51,974 nt of DNA from positions 1 to 51,974 of the forward strand of contig JAJYHR010000180.1 of assembly GCA_021784675.1 (NCBI GenBank), given 5' to 3'. The translations under genes and the position numbers were made by a program. Below, piece by piece: positions 25,347 to 35,775 of the stretch (position 1 is the stretch's first letter; each line of letters opens with the position of its first letter). The notes beneath the pieces were generated by a model. It worked only from the letters and a program-made list of their open reading frames with translations. It was not told where the DNA came from and did not search any database. This DNA is from Actinomycetes bacterium. Lineage in GTDB: Bacteria > Actinomycetota > Acidimicrobiia > Acidimicrobiales > Acidimicrobiaceae.

Positions 25347-26919
25347 CCCGGAGCACCGCGGGCAACCGGCCGGTTATCCAGGCAGGAAGGAGCTCGTCAA
25401 GCGACAGGAGGGCGCGGGACCACGCCTCCTTGAACTCCCTAGCCAGGTGGTCGCGGAACCGCCAGACGATGACGACCAGGACCAGGTAGCCAAACCAGGC
25501 AAGCACGGTAGGCAGCCCGAGCAGGTCGATCGGGAGTGCAGAGAGGGTGAGCGCGATGAGAAAGTCCGAGACCAGCTCGCCAGCGCCCAGCGAGAGTAGC
25601 ACGATCCCCCAGCCGAGGTACCAGGGCCAGATCACCGGCCCGAGCACGACGGTCACGATCAGGGTGACGCCGGCGAGCCGCAGCATCGTCCTGCCGGTGC
25701 TTCCCAGCACGGCAAACGCGCCCACCACCAGCACGATAAGGTCGCCAATGATCCGAAGGCCCCCTACCACCAGGCTCGGCCCAGCGGGGAGCCCGGCGAC
25801 CTTGAGCAGCGAGCCCAGCGCAAAGCCAACGGCGTCGATCGGGTCCTCGAAGGAGAGTACCGACCCCGGCGTCGAAAGCGCCGAAATCCAGCCGAGGCCA
25901 AAGTGGCTGGCGTAGCCGAGCAGGACAAAGGTGGCCGCGGTGATCATCAGGGCGATCAGCAGGCCGCGCATCCTGTCGATGACGGTGGAGGAGCGGGTCC
26001 AGTTGTAGCCCATGAACCCGATCGCGACGATCGCGGGAACCTTGACCGAAGCCGCCAGGGCCACCACCACGATCCCGAGAAAGCGCCGGTCCTTCAGGAA
26101 CAGGTAGATACCCGCCATCATCAGGGCGGTCATCAGCGCGTCGTTGTGCCCCGCCGACGCGAAGGTATAGAGGAGCACCGGGTTGGCCGCCGAGAGCACG
26201 AAGGCGAGGTCCCGGTTCACCCTCATGATGGTGGCGATCCGGCGGACGAAAAAGCCGATAGCCACCACCGACAGGAGCGCTACCAGCCGGAGAAGCAGCA
26301 CAGAGAGCAGCGGCGAGTGTCCAGAGACGGTGACCAGGAGACCGTCCGCAATCAGGAAAAGCGGTCCGTAGGGCGCCCTGGCGCTCCCCCAGAGCGGGTC
26401 AACCGTGGGCAGGAATGGCGAGGTGCCGAGGAGGGAAGGACCCCCCTTGTAAGGCGAGATCCCCTGGCTGACCATCTGGCCCTGGGCGGCGTAGGAGTAG
26501 ACGTCCCGGGAGAAGAGCGGTCCCGCGACCATAAGCGGAAGCACCCAAAGCCAGAAGAGCAGCCACGGCCGGCCTACCGCCTCTCCCCGGCGCACGCCGG
26601 CGACCAGCCGGACCCAGGCCAGCCCGGTAAGGAACAACCCCAGGTAGACAAGCGTGTTCGCTCCGAGCTCGACGAGCAGGTTTCCAGGGTGCGGGGAGGT
26701 GGGGACGCCGATGTACCAGGAGCCGGGGATCTTGGAGGTGAAGGGGGAGTTGGCCTGGAACGACCCCAGCATCACCAGCACCGATCCCAGGAACCCCACC
26801 GGGAGCGGGTTGAGCTCCATGAAGGCATCGCTCGGGATCCAGGAAGAGACCCTGGTCACCCCGCGATCGAGCCTCACCAGGATGCCGGTCGCGGAACTCC
26901 AGGTCAGCCTAGTAGCCAA
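25336..26919 (-). CDS. Polyprenol-phosphomannose-dependent mannosyltransferase-like membrane protein (MptA/MptB-like)
   Basis: 527-aa multi-TM GT-C-like protein; LFSRDVYSYAAQGQMVSQGISPYKGGPSLLG, DPLWGSARAPYGPLFLI, ANPVLLYTFASAGHNDALMTALMMAGI. Confidence 0.7.
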   Translation of the reverse strand: MATRLTWSSATGILVRLDRGVTRVSSWIPSDAFMELNPLPVGFLGSVLVMLGSFQANSPFTSKIPGSWYIGVPTSPHPGNLLVELGANTLVYLGLFLTGLAWVRLVAGVRRGEAVGRPWLLFWLWVLPLMVAGPLFSRDVYSYAAQGQMVSQGISPYKGGPSLLGTSPFLPTVDPLWGSARAPYGPLFLIADGLLVTVSGHSPLLSVLLLRLVALLSVVAIGFFVRRIATIMRVNRDLAFVLSAANPVLLYTFASAGHNDALMTALMMAGIYLFLKDRRFLGIVVVALAASVKVPAIVAIGFMGYNWTRSSTVIDRMRGLLIALMITAATFVLLGYASHFGLGWISALSTPGSVLSFEDPIDAVGFALGSLLKVAGLPAGPSLVVGGLRIIGDLIVLVVGAFAVLGSTGRTMLRLAGVTLIVTVVLGPVIWPWYLGWGIVLLSLGAGELVSDFLIALTLSALPIDLLGLPTVLAWFGYLVLVVIVWRFRDHLAREFKEAWSRALLSLDELLPAWITGRLPAVLRVER

Positions 26920-27015
26920 AGCTCACCACCATCCGAACCACTCTAGCAGCACCAGCCGCGATGGCACACGCTAGCGACCTGCCATCCCTTAGCCACCATC
27001 GCTCGGCGTGGCTGC

Positions 27016-27101
27016 TGGTGGGCCGGGAGGGATTCGAACCCCCGTAGGCGTACGCCGGCAGATTTACAGTCTGCTCCCATTGGCCACTCGGGCACCGACC
27101 C
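27016..27101 (-). tRNA. tRNA-Tyr (GTA), CCA encoded
   Basis: Reverse complement GGGTCGGTGCCCGAGTGGCCAATGGGAGCAGACTGTAAATCTGCC...GGTTCGAATCCCTCCCGGCCCACCA; acceptor GGGTCGG/CCGGCCC; anticodon GTA at complement(27065..27067). Confidence 0.93.
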
Positions 27102-27127
27102 AGCTCTAGAGATAATAGTCTAGAGGC

Positions 27128-27622
27128 ATGCCATCCTTCGACGTAGTCTCGGAAATTGACATGCAAGAAGTGAAAAATGCGGTAGACCAAGCCTCCCGGG
27201 AGCTGGCTACACGCTTCGACTTCAAAGGTACCGGATCGGCAGTCCACCTCTCCGAGAAGGAGAGCACGCTCACCCTGACCTCTTCGACGGAGGATCGGCT
27301 CCGCGCGGCCATGACCGTCCTGGAGGAGCGGCTGGTAAAGCGGTCGATCTCGCTAAAGGTCCTCGATCGCGGCAAGATCGAGGAGGCGGCCAAGGGGACG
27401 GTTCGCCAGGTGGTCAAGCTCGTCTCCGGGCTCGAGGGCGACCGGGCAAAGCAGGTGACCACGGCGATCAAGGGGTCGGCGATCAAGGGAGTGCAGGCCC
27501 AGATCCAGGGAGACCGGGTCCGGCTAACCGCGAAGAAGCGCGACGACCTCCAGAGCGCCATCGCCTACCTCAAAGAGGAGATAACCGACCTCCCGCTGCA
27601 GTACGTGAACTTCCGGGACTGA
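27128..27622 (+). CDS. yajQ: YajQ-family nucleotide-binding protein
   Basis: MPSFDVVSEIDMQEVKNAVDQASRELATRFDFKGT; full-length family match ending LPLQYVNFRD. Confidence 0.95.
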   Translation: MPSFDVVSEIDMQEVKNAVDQASRELATRFDFKGTGSAVHLSEKESTLTLTSSTEDRLRAAMTVLEERLVKRSISLKVLDRGKIEEAAKGTVRQVVKLVSGLEGDRAKQVTTAIKGSAIKGVQAQIQGDRVRLTAKKRDDLQSAIAYLKEEITDLPLQYVNFRD

Positions 27623-27634
27623 CCAGGTTGGCCC

Positions 27635-30493
27635 ATGTCGCTGTTCGGGATCGACCTTGACCTTGTGCCGGGATCCCGAGCGGTCGTGCTGGGAAACCTC
27701 TGGCTCAACAAGGATCGGCCCTCGGAGATCGAGGCGTCCTTCCTCGAGGACGCGACCGGTGACCTGACCGCCGACGACTTCGTGATCGTCCTTGGCAACC
27801 TGCTCGACCCCGAGCAGGATCCCGATGATGCCCGGGAGATGGCCGCCTCCTCCGCTCTCCTCGCGCAGCTGGCATCGATACCCGCGCGCACGGTGATCGT
27901 GCCCGGCGACTCCGACCGGGAGCGGTTCGGAGCGGAAAGCCTTGCAACCGGGCTCGGGGCGGCGGCAACCGTGGCCGGCGCCATCAACCTCCGGTACCAC
28001 TCGGGCGGAAAGCCGGCCAGCCTGCGGCTCGAGGCGGGCACGACGCAAGAGCAGCTGACGGACGCCATAGTCCGCCGGAGCGTGCTCGGCCGCCTTGCCT
28101 CTCAAACCCGGTACCTGCGGGACGCCCTCGACCTCGACCCGAGCGAGCCCATCTCCCGCTACCTGGTATCGCGGACCCTCTACTACCGGATGAGGGCGCT
28201 TGCACCCTGGATCCTGCTCCCGCTGGCGGCGGTGACCGCTATCCGGATCCCGATCCTGCTCACCCTCCCCCTGCTCTCGCACCTCCGCAACTCGCCGGCG
28301 CTTGACCGCGGGAGCCTCATCGCCGTGACCTTCATCCTCGACCTGCTCCTGGTCATTGCCGTCTCCGTCACCACCAGCAGGGCCCTGCTCGGAATCCTCG
28401 ACCAACCGCTCTCCTCGGCCCTTGGCGCCGCCGATCCCAACGCAGCAGACCGCCTCCGGCTGGATGGGTACCTGAGCCAGGGTTACTCCGGCTTGGTCAG
28501 CGGGGCCGGGATGAGCGCCGAGCTCGCGATGATCGGGACGGGAGTGTACGCCTGCCCCGGAGTCTTCCGCGAGACGGTGAGGCCGATCCAGCTGCGCCTG
28601 CCGCTGATGCCGGTCTACCACCGCATCTACGCAGCCACCTGGCTCGAGTTCGAGGGCGGCGCCGAGCTGCGCGTGCGCCTGCACGAGCGCGGCTCCGATC
28701 CGTTCCCGCGGCTGCCTGGGCGGCTCGCCTTCCGCCCGGTGACGGCGATCCGGACCCTTGCCACCCTCCCGGAGGGGCCGGGATGGCCAAGGCTCCAGGG
28801 AGCCGGGGAGAAGAGCACATCGGCCCGGCGCCTGGTCGCCATCATCCTCGCCGTGGCCGGCCTTGCCGAGCTGGTGTCGGCCTTGTTTCCTCCCCTCTCC
28901 CACCACCTGCACCTCATCCGGACGATCATCCCGGAGCTGCCTACCGTTCCCCGCTACGCGGACGCTATCTCGGCGGCAACCGGGGTCGCCCTGATAGCGC
29001 TGGCGGAGGGGCTGCGGCAGGGGCAGCGCCGCTCCTTCCAGATCTCGCTGGCCCTGCTCGCGGTGGCCATCTTCTCAAATCTGGCTGGGCGGTTGCACGT
29101 AGTGGCTACCGCGCTCCTGCTGACGGCGGCCATAGCACTGCTGGTGCGCCGCTCCGCCTTCGACCAGCCGGGAAGCGAACGCCGCCGGATCGCCTCCATC
29201 ATGCGGGTAGCCGCCACCGCGGTCACCCTTCTCGCGGTAGCGACACTGGCCTCCCTGGCCGACCACGTCATGCTCCATCGCGGCGCCCCCTACTCGCTCT
29301 CCCACGCAATCACGTCGATAGCCGGATCTGCGGCCGGGGTCGCCACCGGCGCTCCTCCCCCCTTCGACCAGGGAAAATTCCTGGACGCCCTCACTCTCTC
29401 CGGCCTCGTGCTCCTGGTCGCCCTGGTCTGGTCCCTGCTCGCGCCCTACCGGAAGCTGATCCCCGCCGACCTCCTCGAGCTGCCGCGGGCGCCGGAGGCC
29501 CGCCGCATCCTCGAGCGGTACGCTCAAAGCACCCTCGACTACTTTGCCGTCCGAGAGGACAAGTCGATCCGGATCCGCCACGCCACCCTTATCGCCTACG
29601 GTGACTTCGGCTCTACGGTGATCGTCTCCCCGGACCCCATCGGGCCTCCGGCACGGGCGCGGCACGAGTTTGCCGGGTTCCTCGGCGAGACGACCAGATC
29701 TGGGAGGGCGGTAGCGATCCTCGGAGCGAGCAGCGAGTGGGCGGAGGCCTATCGCGAGCTCAAGATGCGGACCTTCTACATCGGGGACGAGGCTCTGGTA
29801 GCGCTCTCACCGATGGATCTCGCCGGCAAGGCGCACAAGAGCCTGCGGCAGGCGGTGGGCCGAATGACCCGCTACGGGTACACGGTCAGGGTGCTGAATC
29901 CGCTCGATCTCGACGAGTCACGCCGGAACGAGGTGGTGGCGGTGATGCGGGACTCGCGCCGGGGAGATCGGGAGCGGGGCTTCTCGATGACCCTGGGGAG
30001 GATCTTCGACCCCCAGGACACCGACCTGCTGATGAGCGTCTGCACCGGTCCCGATGGCCGGATCTCCGGCTTCTGCCAGTGGGTTCCGGCGCCGGCCGTC
30101 GAGGGGTACTCCCTCGATCTGATGCGCCGTGACCTGCAGAATCACCCCAACGGAATGTTTGACCTGCTCATAGTCGAGACCATCCGGGAACTCCACTCCC
30201 GCGGTTTCAAGCACCTGAGCCTCAACTTCGCCGCCATGAGGGCGGTGCTGGCCAGCACCGGCAACGCCTCCATCGGGGTGAAGGTAGAGCGCTGGATGCT
30301 GGGCCGGCTCTCCGAATCGATGCAGATCGAATCCCTCTGGCGGTTCAACTCCAAGTTCGAACCCGAATGGCAGCCACGATTTCTCGCCGTGGACACCATA
30401 GAGCATCTCCCCCAGGTCGCCCTGGCCGTGGCGCGAGCGGAGTCCCTCTGGGACCTCCCCGTCATCGGCCGCCTGGTCTCCCCCGCGGAGTAG
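27635..30493 (+). CDS. Fusion: degenerate metallophosphoesterase-like N-terminus, membrane region, C-terminal DUF2156/lysylphosphatidylglycerol-synthase-like domain
   Basis: N-term VVLGNLWLN...FVIVLGNLLDPEQD...TVIVPGDSDRE; multiple TM segments; C-term FAVREDKSIRIRHATLIAYGDFGSTVIVSPDPIGPP...FYIGDEALVAL...SRGFKHLSLNFAAMR. Confidence 0.8.
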   Translation: MSLFGIDLDLVPGSRAVVLGNLWLNKDRPSEIEASFLEDATGDLTADDFVIVLGNLLDPEQDPDDAREMAASSALLAQLASIPARTVIVPGDSDRERFGAESLATGLGAAATVAGAINLRYHSGGKPASLRLEAGTTQEQLTDAIVRRSVLGRLASQTRYLRDALDLDPSEPISRYLVSRTLYYRMRALAPWILLPLAAVTAIRIPILLTLPLLSHLRNSPALDRGSLIAVTFILDLLLVIAVSVTTSRALLGILDQPLSSALGAADPNAADRLRLDGYLSQGYSGLVSGAGMSAELAMIGTGVYACPGVFRETVRPIQLRLPLMPVYHRIYAATWLEFEGGAELRVRLHERGSDPFPRLPGRLAFRPVTAIRTLATLPEGPGWPRLQGAGEKSTSARRLVAIILAVAGLAELVSALFPPLSHHLHLIRTIIPELPTVPRYADAISAATGVALIALAEGLRQGQRRSFQISLALLAVAIFSNLAGRLHVVATALLLTAAIALLVRRSAFDQPGSERRRIASIMRVAATAVTLLAVATLASLADHVMLHRGAPYSLSHAITSIAGSAAGVATGAPPPFDQGKFLDALTLSGLVLLVALVWSLLAPYRKLIPADLLELPRAPEARRILERYAQSTLDYFAVREDKSIRIRHATLIAYGDFGSTVIVSPDPIGPPARARHEFAGFLGETTRSGRAVAILGASSEWAEAYRELKMRTFYIGDEALVALSPMDLAGKAHKSLRQAVGRMTRYGYTVRVLNPLDLDESRRNEVVAVMRDSRRGDRERGFSMTLGRIFDPQDTDLLMSVCTGPDGRISGFCQWVPAPAVEGYSLDLMRRDLQNHPNGMFDLLIVETIRELHSRGFKHLSLNFAAMRAVLASTGNASIGVKVERWMLGRLSESMQIESLWRFNSKFEPEWQPRFLAVDTIEHLPQVALAVARAESLWDLPVIGRLVSPAE

Positions 30494-30512
30494 AAGGCGG
30501 GCCCTCCGCCAG

Positions 30513-32060
30513 CTACCCGATGATGTGCGCCCGGGCGGCCAGGTCGAGCAGGGGTTGCGGGAACACTCCGAAGCCGATGGTAAAGAGAAGCGAGAGCGAA
30601 ACCCCGATCCAGGCCAGCGCCGGCCGCCTGCCGGGGATCTCGGTCGCCGCCCCCTGGATGGCGAGCACGCGCTCCCCCTCCACCTCCTGCTCCTGTTCGC
30701 CCCTGAACATCGCCAGCACGATCCGCAGGTAGAAGGCGACCGCGATCGCCGCCGAGATCATCGCAACTACGGCAATCCAGTACTCGCGGATCTCCACCAC
30801 CGAGACGATGATCGAGAACTTGGCGAGAAAGCCGGTAGTGAACGGGGCGCCCGCCTGAGCCAGCACCATGATCGCCGTCACCGTCGCAAGGGCGGGACGG
30901 GAGCGTGCAAGCCCCCGGAGCTGGTCGAGCGAGCACGAACCCTCGACGACGCCGAGCGAATCCTGGATGATGGAGACCAGTCCAAAGGTTCCGACCACGA
31001 TCACGGCGTAAGCGACAAGGTAGAACAGCGTGTTGGATATCGCGGCAGCGGTGCCGGCGTAGACGCCGAGGAGGATGAAGCCGGCGTGGTTGATCGAGGA
31101 GTAGGCCAGGATCTTCTTCAGCTCCCGCTGCCGGAGAGCGAAGAGCGCGCCAAAGAGCATGGAGAGAATCGCAAGTCCCACGACGATCGGGCGCCACAAG
31201 GTGATCTGGCTGCCGAAGGCGACATCGAACACCCTGATCAAAGCGGCAAAGGCCCCCACCTTGGCCATCGCGGCCATGTACCCGGTTACCGATGTCGGCG
31301 CGCCTTGGTAGACATCGGGCGACCACAGGTGGAAGGGAACCGCCGATACCTTGAAGCCAAACCCGAGCAGGAGCAGCGCCAACCCGAAAAGCAGCACGCC
31401 GTTATGGACAAGGACGTTTACGCTCAGGAAGTTGGCGATCTTGGCGAGGTTCGTAGAGCCGGTAGCCCCGTAGACCAGCGCCGTTCCGTAGAGGAAGATC
31501 GCCGAGGAGAAACCACCGAGGATGAAGTACTTGAAGGCCGCCTCGCGAGCCAGGCCGTCGCCGATACGGTACCCGACCAACACGTAGAGCGCGATCGACA
31601 GGATCTCCAGGCCGATGAAGATGACGATCAGGTCCTCGCCCTGCGCCATCACCAGCGCGCCCATCGCCGAGACCAGCACCAGTACCAGGTACTCCGGCCC
31701 GTCTCCGGCGATCCGCTGCACGAAGCCGGGGCCGATCAAGATCCCGAGGATCAGTACGGCGGCCACCACGATGCCGGCAAACGCCGAGAAGCCATCGTAG
31801 GCGATGGATCCGGCGACGGCAAGCGAAGCCTTGGCGCCCTGCGCCAGGTAGAGCTGGTATCCAGAGAACCCGCCCTCTACTACCGCGGCGGCCAGCGCGA
31901 TCGCCCGGTAGAGGCCGGGGTGCTCCTTCCTGCCGGTGGTCGCCGAAACCAGCAGGATCAGCAGCGCGCCGCCGAACAGCACCAGCTCGGGAGCTACCGC
32001 CCGGTACGAGATGGCCGGCAACGCGATGGGCAGCTGCGAGAGAACGTTTGCGAAGATCAC
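30513..32060 (-). CDS. nuoN: NADH-quinone oxidoreductase subunit N
   Basis: Multi-TM proton-translocating subunit; KILAYSSINHAGFILLG; operon context. Confidence 0.95.
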   Translation of the reverse strand: MIFANVLSQLPIALPAISYRAVAPELVLFGGALLILLVSATTGRKEHPGLYRAIALAAAVVEGGFSGYQLYLAQGAKASLAVAGSIAYDGFSAFAGIVVAAVLILGILIGPGFVQRIAGDGPEYLVLVLVSAMGALVMAQGEDLIVIFIGLEILSIALYVLVGYRIGDGLAREAAFKYFILGGFSSAIFLYGTALVYGATGSTNLAKIANFLSVNVLVHNGVLLFGLALLLLGFGFKVSAVPFHLWSPDVYQGAPTSVTGYMAAMAKVGAFAALIRVFDVAFGSQITLWRPIVVGLAILSMLFGALFALRQRELKKILAYSSINHAGFILLGVYAGTAAAISNTLFYLVAYAVIVVGTFGLVSIIQDSLGVVEGSCSLDQLRGLARSRPALATVTAIMVLAQAGAPFTTGFLAKFSIIVSVVEIREYWIAVVAMISAAIAVAFYLRIVLAMFRGEQEQEVEGERVLAIQGAATEIPGRRPALAWIGVSLSLLFTIGFGVFPQPLLDLAARAHIIG

Positions 32061-33586
32061 TTCACTCCTTTAACTACCGCCGGGAGGGAGGCAGCGGCCG
32101 CGCCAGGCGCCTTGGCCGCTAGCACGTGCTGGACTACCGACGAAGCGGTGGGGCCGATCCGGGAGAGCAGCGGGGCCGGGTAGACGCCCAGCAGCACGAT
32201 GAGCGCGAGCAGCGGAGCTACCAGCAGAGCCTCCTTCAGCCTGATCTCCCCGAAGGGAGGGGCGTCGGCCTGGCTGCGATGGAACGCGCGCTGGTAGGCC
32301 CAGAGCATATACACCGCCGATGCCACGACTCCAGCGACGGCGGCCACCGCCCACCACCGGTGGGTGATGAACGTCCCCAGCAGGATCAAGAACTCCCCGA
32401 CGAAGCCGTTCAACCCGGGTAGGCCGACGGAGGCCATCACCACCAGCATGAACATGGCCGCGAAGATGGGAGCGCGCTTCTGCAGCCCACCAAGCTTCCC
32501 GACGTCGAGAGTCCCCCGCCGCTCGTAGATCATCCCCAGGAAGAGGAAGAGGGCGGCGGTGTAGATCCCGTGGTTCACCATCTGCAGGATCGAACCGGAC
32601 ATCCCCTCCGTAGTGAAGGCGAAGATGCCGAGGACGATGAAGCCCATGTGCGAGAGCGAGGAGTAGGCGACCAGCCGGCCCAGATCGCGCTCACCCGCTG
32701 CGACCACCGCCCCGTAGAGGATCCCGATGACAGCGAGCGTGAGCATCAGCCACGCAAGCGATCGGGCGGTCGATGGGAAGAGCTCGAGGTCGAAGCGGAT
32801 GATGCCGTAGCTTCCCAGCTTGGCCATGACACCGGCGAGCATCACGACCGCCGGTATCGGAGCCGCCCGGTAGGCATCCGGGGACCAGGTATGGAACGGG
32901 AAGATCGGCGTCTTGACGGCGAACGCGGCCGTAAAGGCGAGGAACAGCAGCAGCTGGGTGGTCCCAGAGAGGTGGGTGTTCATCAGCGCCGGGAGCGAGA
33001 AGGTCAGGTGGTGGGTCTCGGAATCGTGGATGAACACCAGCGACACGATGCCGACCAGCAGGAGCGCGGATCCGGCGAAGGTGTACACGAAGAACTTCAC
33101 TGCCGCACGGCCCGATGCCCCCATCCCGAAGTCGGCGATGAGGAAGTAGCTCGGGATCAGGGTGAGCTCGAAGAAGACGAAGAAGGCGAAGAGGTCGAGT
33201 GACGTGAAGCTTCCCATGCAGGCCGCCTCCAGCAGGAGCATCCATCCCACGTAGGCGCGAAAGTCCTTGACACCCTTCATCGCGAACATCGCGATCACGA
33301 AGAGGAGCGCGGTGAGCAGGATCAGAACCAGGGTGATCCCATCGGCTCCCAGGAACCAGCTGACGCCAAAGCTGCCGATCCAGTGGACGTTGGTGACGAA
33401 CTGGTACCCGGTGGCGTGCGGATTGAACTTGATCCCGACCACCGCGGCCAGCACCAGCTCAACCAGGGAGATAGCCAACCCGAAGCCGCGAACCAGGTTC
33501 CGCCTCTCCTCGGGGAGCGAGATGAACGGGACGGCCAGCGCCCCTACCGCCGGTACGGCGATCAACCAATCGAGATAACCCATCAA
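32057..33586 (-). CDS. nuoM: NADH-quinone oxidoreductase subunit M
   Basis: FPFHTWSPDAYRAAPIPAVVMLAGVMAKLGSYGIIRF; RLVAYSSLSHMGFIVLG. Confidence 0.96.
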   Translation of the reverse strand: MMGYLDWLIAVPAVGALAVPFISLPEERRNLVRGFGLAISLVELVLAAVVGIKFNPHATGYQFVTNVHWIGSFGVSWFLGADGITLVLILLTALLFVIAMFAMKGVKDFRAYVGWMLLLEAACMGSFTSLDLFAFFVFFELTLIPSYFLIADFGMGASGRAAVKFFVYTFAGSALLLVGIVSLVFIHDSETHHLTFSLPALMNTHLSGTTQLLLFLAFTAAFAVKTPIFPFHTWSPDAYRAAPIPAVVMLAGVMAKLGSYGIIRFDLELFPSTARSLAWLMLTLAVIGILYGAVVAAGERDLGRLVAYSSLSHMGFIVLGIFAFTTEGMSGSILQMVNHGIYTAALFLFLGMIYERRGTLDVGKLGGLQKRAPIFAAMFMLVVMASVGLPGLNGFVGEFLILLGTFITHRWWAVAAVAGVVASAVYMLWAYQRAFHRSQADAPPFGEIRLKEALLVAPLLALIVLLGVYPAPLLSRIGPTASSVVQHVLAAKAPGAAAASLPAVVKGVK

Positions 33587-33595
33587 ACTACCCCT

Positions 33596-35467
33596 CTAAC
33601 GCGCGGCCACGGTGAGCACGTAACCAAGCATGACGATCAGCCCGCCGACCATGATCAGCAGATAGCTCCGGACCAGGCCGGACTGGACCTTCCGGCCGGC
33701 ACCGCCGACCAGCCGGGCAACGCCCGCCACCCCGGTCACCGCTCCGTCGACTACCCGCTGGTCGACGACTGTGTCCGCTAACTCGGCTACTGCGGTTCCA
33801 GTCCGGGCAAACACCCGGTCGTAGAAGGCGTCTATGTACCAGCCATTCAGGAACACCTTGCGCTCCAGCGCCGGATTTTCCGAGGCGCCCCTCCAGGCAC
33901 GCCAGGAGAGGAACACCCCGAGAAGAGCCACCACCGCGTCCGTACCCATCAGGGCGTCCTTCAACCCGGTGGACATCGGGTAAGCGGCCTGCGCCGTACC
34001 GAAGACCGGCGCCAGCCAGCTCCCCAGGAAGCCAAAGCCGCCAACAGGAAGGTTGAGCAACCCGCCGAGCACCGCTGCCGCGGCCAGCACCACCAGCGGG
34101 ATCGTCATCACTGAGGGAGACTCGTGCGGGTCGTGCCCGTGGGTGACCTCCTCGAATCGCGGAGTCCCATAGAAGACCACGTAAACCAGCCTGCCCATGT
34201 AGTACGCGGTCAGCAGGGCGGTGATCACCCCGGCAGCCCAGAGGAACGGGCTGTCGCCGAAGGCGTTCTCGAGCACCGCTCCCTTGGAGAAGAAGCCGGA
34301 GAAGGGAGGAACGCCGGCGATCGAGAGCCACGCGAGGATCATCGTCACCGTGGTGATGGGCATGAACTTTCGCAGCGCACCCATCTTCCGGATGTTCTGC
34401 TCCCCGTCGAGCGAGTGGATCACCGACCCGGAGCCGAGGAAGATCAGCGCCTTGTAGAAGGCGTGGGTGATCATTAGAAAGATAGCAGCGGTGTAGGCCC
34501 CGGTTCCGATCCCGAGCATCATGTACCCGAGCTGGCTAACCGTGGAGTAGGCGACGATCTTCTTGATGTCGGTCTGCGCGGTCGCGGCCATCGCCGCCAC
34601 GAAGGCGGTCGCCACGCCGATGATGGCGATCACCAGATCCGCGGTGTGGGCGAGGGCGAGGATCGGCGAAAGCCTCGCCATCAGGTAGACGCCAGCGGTG
34701 ACCATGGTGGCGGCGTGGATCAGCGCCGAGACCGGCGTCGGGCCCTCCATGGCGTCGAGAAGCCAGGTAAAGAGCGGGAGCTGGGCCGACTTGCCCGCCG
34801 CCGCCAGGAAGAACAGGAGAACGATCGCCGTCGCCGTATCCGGAGAGAGGTTGAGGGAGCCGGCGGTGATCCGGCTGAAGGAGACCGAGCCCAGGTGCTG
34901 GAAGACCAGGAAGGTCCCGAGCAGGAAGCCGGTGTCGCCGATCCGGTTGACGATAAAGGCCTTCTTCCCGGCGCTGGCGGCCGTCGGCCGCTCGAACCAG
35001 AAGGAGATCAGCCAGTACGAGCAGGCGCCGACCCCTTCCCATCCCAGGAAGGCCAGCGGCAAGGTGTTGGCGGTGACCAGCACCGTCATCGAGAAGACGA
35101 AGAGGTTCAGGTAGACGAAGAACTGATGGTACCGGGAATCGCCCTTCATGTAGCCGATGGAGTAGAGGTGGATCAGGGTCGCCACCCCGGTGACGAAGAG
35201 GATCATGGCCACCGAGAGCCCGTCGACCCGCAGGCTCACGTTGGCGTGAAACCCTCCCGCGGAGAACCAATCGAAGAGCCGGAGGACGTAAGGATGCCCC
35301 TCGTTCCCCAGCCTGCTCAACCACACCACGATGGCCGACACGAAGCTGGCGAGCACTGCCCCCGTGCCGATCCAGCCGGCCTTCGGATCGCCCAGGCGCT
35401 TTCCAATGGCGAGCAGGATTAGAAAGCCCAGGAGCGGGAAGAGAACCACAAATCCGACTGCACTCAT
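33596..35467 (-). CDS. nuoL: NADH-quinone oxidoreductase subunit L
   Basis: GWEGVGACSYWLISFWF; WLLDAMEGPTPVSALIHAATMVTAGVYLMAR. Confidence 0.96.
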   Translation of the reverse strand: MSAVGFVVLFPLLGFLILLAIGKRLGDPKAGWIGTGAVLASFVSAIVVWLSRLGNEGHPYVLRLFDWFSAGGFHANVSLRVDGLSVAMILFVTGVATLIHLYSIGYMKGDSRYHQFFVYLNLFVFSMTVLVTANTLPLAFLGWEGVGACSYWLISFWFERPTAASAGKKAFIVNRIGDTGFLLGTFLVFQHLGSVSFSRITAGSLNLSPDTATAIVLLFFLAAAGKSAQLPLFTWLLDAMEGPTPVSALIHAATMVTAGVYLMARLSPILALAHTADLVIAIIGVATAFVAAMAATAQTDIKKIVAYSTVSQLGYMMLGIGTGAYTAAIFLMITHAFYKALIFLGSGSVIHSLDGEQNIRKMGALRKFMPITTVTMILAWLSIAGVPPFSGFFSKGAVLENAFGDSPFLWAAGVITALLTAYYMGRLVYVVFYGTPRFEEVTHGHDPHESPSVMTIPLVVLAAAAVLGGLLNLPVGGFGFLGSWLAPVFGTAQAAYPMSTGLKDALMGTDAVVALLGVFLSWRAWRGASENPALERKVFLNGWYIDAFYDRVFARTGTAVAELADTVVDQRVVDGAVTGVAGVARLVGGAGRKVQSGLVRSYLLIMVGGLIVMLGYVLTVAAR

Positions 35468-35469
35468 CG

Positions 35470-35775
35470 CTAGCCCTTCAAACTCGAAATGTCGTCAGCG
35501 GTTACCGTTGCCCGCTGCCGGAAGATGGCCACGATGATTCCGAGGCCAACTACCACCTCGGCCGCCGCCACCACCAGCACGAAGAAGACATCGACCTGGC
35601 CACCTACGTCGTTGAGCATCCGCGCGTAGGAGACGAAGGTTAGGTTTACCGCGTTCAGCATCAACTCGAGGGACATGAACATCACGATCACGTTCCGCCT
35701 GGTCAGCACCCCAAAAGCACCCAGCCCGAAGAGCAGGGCCGCGACAACCAGGTACCAGCTGCCGGGAATCGTCAA
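35470..35775 (-). CDS. nuoK: NADH-quinone oxidoreductase subunit K
   Basis: [35 protein letters not shown]. Confidence 0.96.
   Translation of the reverse strand: MTIPGSWYLVVAALLFGLGAFGVLTRRNVIVMFMSLELMLNAVNLTFVSYARMLNDVGGQVDVFFVLVVAAAEVVVGLGIIVAIFRQRATVTADDISSLKG

Noticed and set aside
30525-32183. 552-aa plus-strand ORF opposite nuoN
   Set aside because: Antisense artefact: Arg/Asp/Glu/Gln-rich, with no TM or domain features.
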